A stretch of DNA of 64,000 nt from Desulfatirhabdium butyrativorans DSM 18734 (GTDB lineage: Bacteria; Desulfobacterota; Desulfobacteria; Desulfobacterales; Desulfatirhabdiaceae). The stretch is taken from NCBI RefSeq assembly GCF_000429925.1, contig NZ_AUCU01000010.1, positions 62,001-126,000 on the forward strand. Direction: 5' to 3'. The position numbers were made by a program, and so were the translations under genes. The notes beneath the pieces were generated by a model. It was not told the DNA's origin. It worked only from the letters and a program-made list of their open reading frames with translations, and ran no database searches. Shown here one piece after another: positions 43,794-51,974 of the stretch (its first letter is position 1; each line of letters opens with the position of its first letter).

Positions 43794-46106
43794 TCAGGAT
43801 TCGACAGGCGCCATTTCCAGATATTCCCGATAGTGCATCAGGATTTCCGAGGTTTCCCGGACAGTTGCCTTGCACAGCAGGGTGCTGGCGTAGGACTGCG
43901 CCTTTCTGAGCTCGAGCTGCCGGATGATTTGCTGGGTGTGCGGCAGATATTGCGGATTCACGCTCAGCCGGCGCACGCCGATGCCGATCAGAAAGGCGAT
44001 GTATTCAGGCTCATGGGCCAGCTCGCCACAGACCGAAACGGGTTTGCCCTGCCGGATGGCCGCCTGGACGATCGCATGCAGCCCCCTCAGCACAGCCGGA
44101 TGCCCCGGCTGATAGTACTGCGCCACCTTTTCGTTGGTCCGGTCCACCGCAAGCATGTACTGGACAAAATCGTTCGTACCGATGGAGAGAAAATCCGATT
44201 CGGCCGCCAGTTCATCCAGAATCGGGATCACCGAGGGCAACTCCACCATCATCCCGATGCGTATCCGGCCCTGATGGGAAAGACCATTTTTCGACAGGTC
44301 CGCAATACAGCGCAGAACGACGGTTTTGGCTTCGCGCAGCTCATCGAGCGAGCAGATCATGGGAAACATGATGCCCACATCCGGATGATCGGCCCCTGCC
44401 CGCAGCACCGCCCGGATCTGCTGCTCGAAAATTTCCGTATTCTGGAGGGAAAATCGGATGGATCGAAGCCCCAGCTCCGGATTGGCCTCGCCTGTCGAAT
44501 CCGAATAGGCCAGTACTTTGTCTCCCCCGATATCGAGGGTTCGGATCACCACCGGCTTGCCGGGCATCTGTTCGATCAGCCGTTTGTAAATCTGGTACTG
44601 CTCTTCTTCCGAAGGGAAATTCGATCGGATGATGAAGGGAAATTCGGAGCGGTAGAGCCCGATACCCTCTGCAAGCAACTGGTTTGCCAGCGGCAGTTCA
44701 CTGAGCAGGTTGATGTTGGCATACAAATGCACCCGCTCTCCGTCCGCCGTGCACGTAGCAGGCTCCATCTGCCGCGAAAGCCGGGATGCCTGAACCCGCG
44801 CGCTGTTGCGTTCTTCGAACTGCTTCAGAATGCGCTGCGATGGATCGACATAGAGATTGCCGATATCGGCATCCATCAGCACGGGGGTATTGTCGGGGAT
44901 GGTCAGCAGATCGGGTTTGTCGACAATCAAGGTGGGGATCTGCAGCGACTGGGCCAGAATGGAAACGTGGCTGGTGATGCCGCCGCTGACCAGCACGATC
45001 CCCGCGACATCCTGGGAAGCCAGCTTCAGAATATCGGAAGGATAGAGTTCCTTGGCAATGACGATGCGGTGCTGCAATCCCCCGTGGGAATCCGTGTTCC
45101 GATCCATGAGGTTCTCGATCAGCCGGGCACCCAGATCCTGCATGTCGATGACTTTTTCCCGCAGATACAGATAGGGGCTGGCGGAAAACATGGCGATATA
45201 GTGCCGGGTAACGGCTTTGACGGCGCGGCAGGCGTCCATGCCTGCCTGGATTTTGGCCATGATTTCGGTGTGGAAACGGCTGTCCTTGAGAATCATGAAA
45301 TGCGCGGTGAATATGAGCGATGCGCTCTCGGGAAGGCGCTGCGCAAATCGATCCTGCAAGGTCTTCAACTGTTCGAGCGTCTTGTGGAAGGCCTCCTGAA
45401 ATTCGGCCATGCCCAGATGGCTGCCTGCTTCCGTCAGGTCATCGTCGAACAGCAGCGCGCCCGCCTTTTCGAATTTCACGCACGGCGCCAGGGCGAATCC
45501 GGAAGATGCGCTCCGCCCCCTCACGAACCGCAGGCTTTCGGGTACACAGGCGCCGCGTTGCGGCGTTTCGGCCATATCCATCAGAAGCCGCGCATTTTCG
45601 ATGGCCCCTGCCAGTTGGGACGCCGTTGCCTTGAGCGCCATCATGTCGGTTTCATCGAAATAGTCCCGCTGGCTGTGCTGCACGACCAGTACCCCGATAT
45701 TTTCGATCCCGCGGATGATCGGCACGGCCAGAAAACTCTCGAAACGTTCTTCTCCGGTCTCCTCGAAATATTTGAAATGGCGGCTGCTGCTGGCAAACCC
45801 CTCGCAAACAGGCTGGCGTGAGAGCATCGCCATACCCACCAGCCCTTCTCCGGATTTGAGCCGCACTTTCCCTTCCGATGCGGGATTCAGGCCGATCGTG
45901 GCCCGAAGGACCAGTTCATGCCGCTGATCGTCGAAAAGATAGATCGAGCAGACATCCGCATGGAGGTGTCTGGCCACCATCCGAGCCGTCTGGCGGAGGA
46001 AATGGGCGATATTCTTCGAATCCGCCAGAATGGTGGTCAGCTCGCTCATATCGCAGAGCAGATTGAAATGATCGGTATTGCGTCTCTGGTTGTTTTCCGG
46101 TTCCAT
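43794..46106 (-). CDS. ptsP: Phosphoenolpyruvate-protein phosphotransferase PtsP
   Basis: The protein has 770 residues. Residues ~15-165 form a GAF domain (HLHADVCSIYLFDDQRHELV). The enzyme I part follows: ARPHASSGF-like RSASSGFALAP, GGITSHVSILAQSLQIPTLI with the active His near 382, GIGLYRSEFPFIIRSNFPSE, DIGGDKVLAY, ELGLRSIRFSLQN, IGMMVELPSVI, SIGTNDFVQYMLAVDR and SVCGELAHEP with the Cys. It is the EI-Ntr branch of the phosphotransferase system, which signals nitrogen or energy state through HPr/NPr proteins not found in this window. Confidence 0.93.
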   Translation of the reverse strand: MEPENNQRRNTDHFNLLCDMSELTTILADSKNIAHFLRQTARMVARHLHADVCSIYLFDDQRHELVLRATIGLNPASEGKVRLKSGEGLVGMAMLSRQPVCEGFASSSRHFKYFEETGEERFESFLAVPIIRGIENIGVLVVQHSQRDYFDETDMMALKATASQLAGAIENARLLMDMAETPQRGACVPESLRFVRGRSASSGFALAPCVKFEKAGALLFDDDLTEAGSHLGMAEFQEAFHKTLEQLKTLQDRFAQRLPESASLIFTAHFMILKDSRFHTEIMAKIQAGMDACRAVKAVTRHYIAMFSASPYLYLREKVIDMQDLGARLIENLMDRNTDSHGGLQHRIVIAKELYPSDILKLASQDVAGIVLVSGGITSHVSILAQSLQIPTLIVDKPDLLTIPDNTPVLMDADIGNLYVDPSQRILKQFEERNSARVQASRLSRQMEPATCTADGERVHLYANINLLSELPLANQLLAEGIGLYRSEFPFIIRSNFPSEEEQYQIYKRLIEQMPGKPVVIRTLDIGGDKVLAYSDSTGEANPELGLRSIRFSLQNTEIFEQQIRAVLRAGADHPDVGIMFPMICSLDELREAKTVVLRCIADLSKNGLSHQGRIRIGMMVELPSVIPILDELAAESDFLSIGTNDFVQYMLAVDRTNEKVAQYYQPGHPAVLRGLHAIVQAAIRQGKPVSVCGELAHEPEYIAFLIGIGVRRLSVNPQYLPHTQQIIRQLELRKAQSYASTLLCKATVRETSEILMHYREYLEMAPVES

Positions 46107-46116
46107 ATCCTCGTTT

Positions 46117-46674
46117 TCAACCCGTCAGGCGGGATCCTCCTGCCGGATCAGCGATCCAGGGCATCGCGAGAAACAGCCCGGCAATGGTCTTTGCATCTTG
46201 AATTTCACCGGTTCGGATCATTTCGATTGCTTTTCCGAAAGCCACGGGACAGATCGCCAGCACCTCGTCCGGATCGAGATGCTGACTGGCCGGGGCAAGC
46301 CGGGTGGCCAGAAACAGATGAATCCGCTCATCCGAATATCCCGGAACAGGCGTAATTTCGCCGAGTTTCCGCCAGGAGGCCGCCTCAAAACCCGTCTCTT
46401 CCGTCAATTCCCTGCTGGCGCAATCGATCGGGTCTTCCTTCCCGTTGAATGTCCCAGCCGGAATTTCCCAGATCGTATCCGAAACGGCATGGCGATACTG
46501 GCGCAGCAGGATCACTTCCCCGGCTTCGTTGACCGGAACGATGGCCGATGCACCGGGATGCCGGATGATATCGATGGCGGTATCGTTTCCATTCGAAAGC
46601 GAGATTTCTTCGGTCGTCAGCGTGAAGACCCTACCCCGGTGCAGTGTCTTCACGTTCCGTACAATGGCACCCAT
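46117..46674 (-). CDS. Nudix hydrolase, ADP-ribose pyrophosphatase-like
   Basis: The protein has 185 residues. The Nudix box (GTFNGKEDPIDCASRELTEE then TGF) fits Gx5Ex7REUxEExGU, preceded by VILLRQYRHAVSDTIWEIPA, the typical ADP-ribose pyrophosphatase lead-in. It hydrolyses a nucleoside diphosphate derivative, probably ADP-ribose. The start at 46674 has a strong GCGGAGGAAAA site. It ends 10 bases before ptsP and is probably cotranscribed with it. Confidence 0.88.
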   Translation of the reverse strand: MGAIVRNVKTLHRGRVFTLTTEEISLSNGNDTAIDIIRHPGASAIVPVNEAGEVILLRQYRHAVSDTIWEIPAGTFNGKEDPIDCASRELTEETGFEAASWRKLGEITPVPGYSDERIHLFLATRLAPASQHLDPDEVLAICPVAFGKAIEMIRTGEIQDAKTIAGLFLAMPWIADPAGGSRLTG

Positions 46675-46712
46675 TGATTTTCCTCCGCTGTTGTTTTTCC
46701 GGCCGCTGCTGG

Positions 46713-47948
46713 CTATCGGGTAAAATCCGCGACAGCCAGATGTTCGAGATGATTGGGAACCATTTCTGGGCCGCCACCGATCTTCACCAGCACCGCCTGC
46801 TTGCCTGCTTCGATGGTCCCCAGCCTGTCGAGCCCCAAAAGCGCGGCCCCCTGCCGGGCGGCGCATCCCGCGGCTTCACCCACGGTGTATCCTGCCGCCA
46901 GAAACAGGCGGAACTCTTCCAGATAGCTTCTGCCATGATGGACCCCCATGCTGCCGGCATCCGTTCCCATGGCGACCCGCACACCGAATTGCCTGGCAAG
47001 CCGCAATTGCCGAATCTGCTCATCGAGCGTCCTTCTGGCAATATCGGCCTGGAGGGAACCGGCAGGAAGCGCTTCCGCGTATGCCTTCATCGTGACAGCA
47101 GTCGGCACCCACACGGTCCCGGCATCCGCCATCCGGAGCAGCACATCCCTGCCTATGAAAAATCCGTGTTCGATGGAGCCGCAACCGGCTTTCACGGCAA
47201 GATCGACCGGCTCCCGCCCGTTGGCGTGGACCATGACCGGAAGTCCTGCATTCCGTGTCACCGCCACGGCCTGCCGCAATTCCTCCAGCGAAAACTGGGG
47301 AGCGCTTTCGTGGCCGAAATGAGTCAGGCTGTTGAGACCCGACTGCACGATCTTGACATGATCGGGCCTGTCCTGCGGATCCACTGAAAGCGCCCGCTCG
47401 ATGGCTTGGGCCAGCGAAAGCCCGGGGGCAGGCGCATGACCGATGAGGCTTCCATATCGGCCCTGCCGGTGCCATGCCGCCGCCGCACAGGCCACCTGAA
47501 TGGGCAGTCCCGCTTTCGAGAGGCGTTTTTCCCGGCAATACCGCAGGGCAAGACCGAATCGGTCCCCCCCGTGCCGGACAGCCACAACCCCCCATTGACG
47601 GTACGCCCCAAGGTGCCGCTCGATGACGGGCCTGAGCGTTTCCTCATCCGCCTGAAGCTGCGCTTTTCGCTCGTCTGCATCGCATGTACCCGACATGCCC
47701 AGATGCACATGGCAGTCAATCCAGGCAGGCATCACCGTGGCATCCTGCCAGTCCAGCAGGCAAACCGATGCGCCCTCGCCACAGAAAATCCCCGAATAAC
47801 CGGGGCGAACCGAGCGGATTTCGCCGTTTTTGATTTCGATGATCCGATCCCGGAGGGGCGCATCACCCTTTCCGTCGATCAGCCATCCTGCGCGGATGAT
47901 GATCGTTTCATCCGGCCGGGCCGATCCATTTTCTTCCATCGGAACCAT
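46713..47948 (-). CDS. Amidohydrolase, imidazolonepropionase-like
   Basis: The protein has 411 residues. VMPAWIDCHVHLGMSG holds the HxH metal motif, HVKIVQSG the carboxylated-Lys position, VMVHANGREPVDLAVKAGCG a His, SIEHGFFIG another His, and GVRVAMGTDAGSMGVHHG the Asp. The C-terminal beta strand region (LGLDRLGTIEAGKQAVLVKI) is typical of imidazolonepropionase/prolidase-like amidohydrolases. The substrate is unknown. It is cytoplasmic. An alternative start lies at 47939 (MEENG). The Nudix gene follows 38 bases downstream. Confidence 0.85.
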   Translation of the reverse strand: MVPMEENGSARPDETIIIRAGWLIDGKGDAPLRDRIIEIKNGEIRSVRPGYSGIFCGEGASVCLLDWQDATVMPAWIDCHVHLGMSGTCDADERKAQLQADEETLRPVIERHLGAYRQWGVVAVRHGGDRFGLALRYCREKRLSKAGLPIQVACAAAAWHRQGRYGSLIGHAPAPGLSLAQAIERALSVDPQDRPDHVKIVQSGLNSLTHFGHESAPQFSLEELRQAVAVTRNAGLPVMVHANGREPVDLAVKAGCGSIEHGFFIGRDVLLRMADAGTVWVPTAVTMKAYAEALPAGSLQADIARRTLDEQIRQLRLARQFGVRVAMGTDAGSMGVHHGRSYLEEFRLFLAAGYTVGEAAGCAARQGAALLGLDRLGTIEAGKQAVLVKIGGGPEMVPNHLEHLAVADFTR

Positions 47949-48011
47949 GGACTTTACACCCTTGCATTCTTATTCTCTGTTCAAATGAGCCAATGGCAAA
48001 AGTTCTTCCGT

Positions 48012-48100
48012 GTCATTCCGGCGAAATCCCGCCTTTGGCGGGAGGAACCCGGTTATTTTCACGGCATTCTGGACCACGGCTTTCGCCAGGGTGACGAAAT
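48012..48100. repeat. REP-like element in the gap before the 48.3-kb gene
   Basis: GTCATTCCGGCGAAATCC (48013) opens a palindrome (ATCCCGCCTTTGGCGGGA), and CGGCTTTCGCCAGGGTGACG closes the element near 48097. It is the same family as the 25.9-kb REP-like pair. The rest of the gap (47949-48346) holds a single MITE-type end (CGTTCAGGCACTA, about 48263) and no gene. Confidence 0.75.
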
Positions 48101-48346
48101 ATGCGGGTTTTGCAATTGGCTCATTGGATTCGGCTTTTCTGGATGAATCCGGACCCGCCCGGCCCTTACGATATCGGGCGGCTGTCCTGTGTTCCGCAGG
48201 ATTTCACGCTGTATCGCAAAATTGCCTGCCCGCAGGCGGCGCGCTGCTCCGAATAGGGGTTTTTCGTTCAGGCACTATATACGTGAGAAGCTCGAAAGAT
48301 GCAACGCAGAGGTCTTCAAAAAGTCAGTTCGATGGAGGATACGACC

Positions 48347-48799
48347 ATGATACGCTACAATGCAATCTTCGAATGGGAGGGTTGGGGCGGCACGATGCGT
48401 CTGGGCAGCGGGAAATGCCATCTGCGCCTGATCGATCTGCAGCAGGACACATCCCGGAATTTCCGGGTGTTCAAGCCCTTCATCGTGATCGTCACCAGTC
48501 TGGAAGGCAGCACCATGAGTGTGCGAAGCTGCGCCGGGCATATTGCCACCCGGGTTTGCGAGCGATTCGACATCGATCCGTCCCGAATGCTGTATGTCGA
48601 ATATACGCCTGAAACGCGCTATGGCGCCAGGGGCGAGCACATCATTGCCAGCCGGATGGAATCCGTGGAATTCGAATGGCGGGAAGGCAAGGCAATCCGG
48701 CCGGTATGGCGGGAGATCCGGCCGCCGATGGATGAGATGATCCGGGAATGGATCGGGAAATGCGAGCAGGAGTCGGCTGTTCCGGCGGCAAACACATGA
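48347..48799 (+). CDS. Uncharacterised protein
   Basis: This is a 150-residue protein of unknown family. MIRYNAIFEWEGWGGTMRLG, FKPFIVIVTSLEGSTMSVRS and RFDIDPSRMLYVEYTPETRY suggest a mixed alpha/beta fold. GARGEHIIASRMESVEFEWR and PPMDEMIREWIG are near the end. It has no signal peptide or metal motif. The start at 48347 has GGAGG eight bases upstream. Confidence 0.6.
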   Translation: MIRYNAIFEWEGWGGTMRLGSGKCHLRLIDLQQDTSRNFRVFKPFIVIVTSLEGSTMSVRSCAGHIATRVCERFDIDPSRMLYVEYTPETRYGARGEHIIASRMESVEFEWREGKAIRPVWREIRPPMDEMIREWIGKCEQESAVPAANT

Positions 48800-48868
48800 G
48801 GATGCGGCCCGGGCTTTCCCCGGATTCTTGGATCGAATTCCAGCAAAACGGAATAAACGCAAACCCCG

Positions 48869-49234
48869 TCACCCGCCCAGCAGGCGTTCGATGCAGGCTT
48901 TCAGATCCTTGATCTTGAAGGGTTTCGGGAAAAAATCGTCCACTTTTCCCCGAACGGCTTCCACGGCGGCATCCATACTCGCAAATGCCGTAATCATGAT
49001 CACCTTGGTATCCGGCGATTCCTTCTTGACGGTGCGCAGGACTTCCATGCCGTCGATCCCCTTCATTTTCAGATCGGTGATGATCACATCGAAGGGCTCT
49101 TCCTTCATCCGCGCCAGTGCGGGCGGCGCGCTGAGAAAGGTTTCCACATGGTAGCCGTCTTTTTCGAAGGTGGCCTTGATCATCTTGCCAACGATATTCT
49201 CGTCATCGATCACGATGATTTTAGCGCCTTTCAT
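48869..49234 (-). CDS. Single-domain response regulator
   Basis: This 121-residue protein is a lone receiver domain. IIVIDDENIVGKMIKATFEK has the acidic pair, FDVIITDLKMKGIDGMEVL the phospho-Asp near 52, VIMITAF the Thr/Ser and FFPKPFKIKDL the Lys. It has no output domain. Its ATG overlaps the stop of the histidine kinase (ATGA), so the two are coupled and probably cognate. It may instead relay to the DUF202 proteins encoded upstream. Confidence 0.92.
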   Translation of the reverse strand: MKGAKIIVIDDENIVGKMIKATFEKDGYHVETFLSAPPALARMKEEPFDVIITDLKMKGIDGMEVLRTVKKESPDTKVIMITAFASMDAAVEAVRGKVDDFFPKPFKIKDLKACIERLLGG

Positions 49235-50715
49235 CCCCCCGTCTCCTCTCTTCGACAAACCGGGAGCGTGATCGTAAAGCAGGTGCCGGAGCCCATTTCG
49301 CTCTGCACCTGGATCGTTCCCTGGTGGTTTTGAATGATGCCATAGCTGACGAAAAGCCCAAGTCCGGTCCCGCCCGCCTCCTTCGTGGTAAAGAACGGGT
49401 CGAAGACATGGGGCAGAAATTCCGGCGGAATTCCCCTGCCGGTATCCTGGATGGCGATCTGGATATGCTCTCCCGGATCGTCGAGCCCGGATCGAATGCA
49501 CAGCTTGTCTCCGGCGGAAGAAGCCTGAATGGCATTGGTGATCAGGTTGATCAATACCTCCTGAATCTGGTTGATGTCAATCAATACATGAGGCAGGTTT
49601 TCCGTCAGATGAACGTCGATGTCGATGTTGGAAATCTGCAGCATGTTCCCGACCAGAGAGAGGCTCTTCTGGATGACGGCGTTGATGGAGGCTTCGACGC
49701 GGTTGGGTTTCTTGGGCTTGGAAAAATCGAGGAGGTTTTTGACGATATCCCGGATCCGCTCGGTTTCCTCCTCCACTTTCCGCATGTACTCGATGCGCTC
49801 TTCCCGGCTCAGATCGTCGTAAAGTTCGGCGTATGCCTGGGCCATCATGGAGATGTTGTTGAGCGGATTGCCGAGCTCGTGAGCGACGCCTGCCGTCAGG
49901 ATACCGATGGATGCGAGTTTCTTGGACTGAATGATCATCTCTTCATGCTGTTTGAGCTCTTCGGACATGGAATTGATGGCTTTCATGACCGAGTCGAGCT
50001 CATCGGGTTTGTTCTTTGCAAAAAACGTTTTCAGGAAAGGCAGTTTCGAAAGGAGCGCACCCATCCAGGCCGGTTCATGAAACGGGCGCACCGGCTGAAC
50101 CTTCCGGAAGGTCCCCTCGGATATGGCATGGGCGACTCGCTCGATTTCCTTGAGGGATTTGAGAATTCGCTGGGTGACCAATTGACTGACCCCGAGTGCG
50201 GAAATCAGGATGAGTACCAGGGAAATGAACAGCCCGTTCCGGGAGCCCGCAATGATCCGGTTGACATTGGCCCGCTCCAGCTTGGTGATGTGATCGGCGA
50301 ATTCCCGCAACCGCTGGCCGGCCTCCCGGATGCGCGCCTGCAGACGCTCCGAATTCACCCCCTGCTCCCCGGCGGCGTTGATCACCCCCAGATAATCCTG
50401 GGTGCAGAATTCGAGTTGCCGGTAATTGGGCTCCCCGATCGCCCGGGTGATATCTTCCCGCTCGGATTGCATCACATCCTGGCTTTCCCTGAGCTTGTTG
50501 TGAATGTTCACCAGTTCGGTGGCATCGTGATACAGGAAAAAGTTTTTTTCGGAAATCCGGATTTCAAGGAAAGAGGCGTTCAGATCGTCGGCAATCTCGA
50601 CATACCGCAGCTTGGTCAGCAGAAGCTGCAGGTTCTGGTAAGCGAACAACCCGGTCAATGCGATCAGCAGAATGTCGAAGAGATTGGCCAGAATGATCTT
50701 GTGGACGATTTTCAT
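49231..50715 (-). CDS. Membrane sensor histidine kinase
   Basis: The protein has 494 residues. A first membrane segment (~6-26) and a second (~165-190) bracket a helical extracytoplasmic domain with KLRYVEIADDLNASFLEIRI. HAMP-like residues ~190-260 follow. The dimerisation helix has GVAHELGNPLNNISMMAQAY with the phospho-His near 279. The ATPase part has LINLITNAIQASSAGD (N), IQDTGRGIPPEFLPHVFDPF (G1/F), and TGLGLFVSYGIIQNHQGTI (G2). It is in one operon with two MshEN/DUF202 proteins upstream and a receiver downstream. GGGAGGG supports the start. Confidence 0.93.
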   Translation of the reverse strand: MKIVHKIILANLFDILLIALTGLFAYQNLQLLLTKLRYVEIADDLNASFLEIRISEKNFFLYHDATELVNIHNKLRESQDVMQSEREDITRAIGEPNYRQLEFCTQDYLGVINAAGEQGVNSERLQARIREAGQRLREFADHITKLERANVNRIIAGSRNGLFISLVLILISALGVSQLVTQRILKSLKEIERVAHAISEGTFRKVQPVRPFHEPAWMGALLSKLPFLKTFFAKNKPDELDSVMKAINSMSEELKQHEEMIIQSKKLASIGILTAGVAHELGNPLNNISMMAQAYAELYDDLSREERIEYMRKVEEETERIRDIVKNLLDFSKPKKPNRVEASINAVIQKSLSLVGNMLQISNIDIDVHLTENLPHVLIDINQIQEVLINLITNAIQASSAGDKLCIRSGLDDPGEHIQIAIQDTGRGIPPEFLPHVFDPFFTTKEAGGTGLGLFVSYGIIQNHQGTIQVQSEMGSGTCFTITLPVCRREETGG

Positions 50716-50732
50716 GCGCAACCCTCCCGGAT

Positions 50733-51974
50733 TCAACACGTCTGAACGAGCGAAGGCGCCTCGCGCTGCTCTTTCCGGACGGGCCAGTACCAGATCAGGC
50801 CATCCACGATCATGAATGCCCCGGCCAGGATCGTGAACCCATCCAGAACGCTCATCCAACTGACACCGAAATAACCGATGAGCCCGACGCCGATACTCGC
50901 GAAGGAAACCCCCGTACGGATGAAGGACAGACCGGTTCTGGCCCGGGCATAGATGGTCCGGTAACAGGCCAGCACCGTTCGCTGGGCTGCCAGCGCCGTT
51001 CGTTCATGCGCCAGAAAGGAGCGGATCTTGTTGTCCGGTGAATTTTCGATAAACACACAGGCGTTGGGCAACATGTCCGTCAGCCGCGCCAGCATGGTCT
51101 GGCGGCCCTTCGCCAGGGAGGTTTTTTCCTTTTCACCGAATTGATAGTTTTCCAGAAAGTGCATCGTGATCGCGCTGACCTCGATCAGTGTCTGGGGAGC
51201 CGGCGGGCTGAGCAGCGACTTCTTGATCCGGAAATAGCTGGCAATGCCGATCAGCAGAAAAGCGATGCCCAGACCGATCAGGGTCCAGAGGGAAGCCTTC
51301 AGGAGCATGTCGTTTGCCCGGATTTCGAGCAGCGTCCGACCGGTCGTGATCATCCCCAAGCCCCATCGAAGCGAGCCGAAATGGGTTCTGGTGATGGCGA
51401 AATCGGTCCGGTAGCAGGCCATCCGGGTGCGCCACCTCGACATGATGTTTCGCCAGAAGGCAAGCCCCGTTCGCTCGTTGCCGATCAGATGTCTGGGCGG
51501 GCCGTTGACGAAATCCTGGATGAAGGACTCGATATCCTCCACGAGGGCAACCCGGAATTCGTATCTTGGGGCGGGCACCATGCGCCGAACCTGGGAAAGG
51601 ACGAGCGGATCCTGCGGATCGTTTGCTGCAATGACCACACAATCGCCGCAGCGCATCACCGGAAACCAGCGGCTCGCGCACAAAACCTCGGCATCGAGCC
51701 CTTCCAGCAGGTCGGGCGGAACCGGAATTCGCTCGTCGTAGATCGCCCAGCCGCAACCGTAATGGCAGGCCAGCGCCTCCAGGAGGCGCTGGCGGGGAAT
51801 TTGGAGCTCATGGCGGAGGATGAATTCCGCAGGAATGGATCGCAGGTCGGCAGCCTCGATGACAGTGTGCAGCATCTGTTCATCCAGGATGTTCGCATCG
51901 ATCAACTCGCGAAATCGTTCGATTTCCTGCCTGGCGGAAGACGCCGCCAATCGGAAAGGGTTAGATGTCTTCAT
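50733..51974 (-). CDS. MshEN-like domain fused to two DUF202-like modules
   Basis: The protein has 413 residues. Residues ~30-155 resemble the N-terminal domain of PilB/MshE ATPases (LLEALACHYGCGWAIYDERI, then CVVIAANDPQDPLVLSQVRR and YEFRVALVEDIESFIQDF). That domain binds c-di-GMP in MshE; binding here is inferred. No ATPase follows. Instead, residues 167-250 (degenerate) and 322-400 are DUF202/YidH-type modules with recurring Arg-Thr pairs (RTALAAQRTVLACYRT, RTGLSFIRTGVSF) and two membrane segments each. The start overlaps the end of the upstream paralogue by 14 bases. No motif suggests an enzyme; a membrane signalling or scaffold role is inferred. Confidence 0.72.
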   Translation of the reverse strand: MKTSNPFRLAASSARQEIERFRELIDANILDEQMLHTVIEAADLRSIPAEFILRHELQIPRQRLLEALACHYGCGWAIYDERIPVPPDLLEGLDAEVLCASRWFPVMRCGDCVVIAANDPQDPLVLSQVRRMVPAPRYEFRVALVEDIESFIQDFVNGPPRHLIGNERTGLAFWRNIMSRWRTRMACYRTDFAITRTHFGSLRWGLGMITTGRTLLEIRANDMLLKASLWTLIGLGIAFLLIGIASYFRIKKSLLSPPAPQTLIEVSAITMHFLENYQFGEKEKTSLAKGRQTMLARLTDMLPNACVFIENSPDNKIRSFLAHERTALAAQRTVLACYRTIYARARTGLSFIRTGVSFASIGVGLIGYFGVSWMSVLDGFTILAGAFMIVDGLIWYWPVRKEQREAPSLVQTC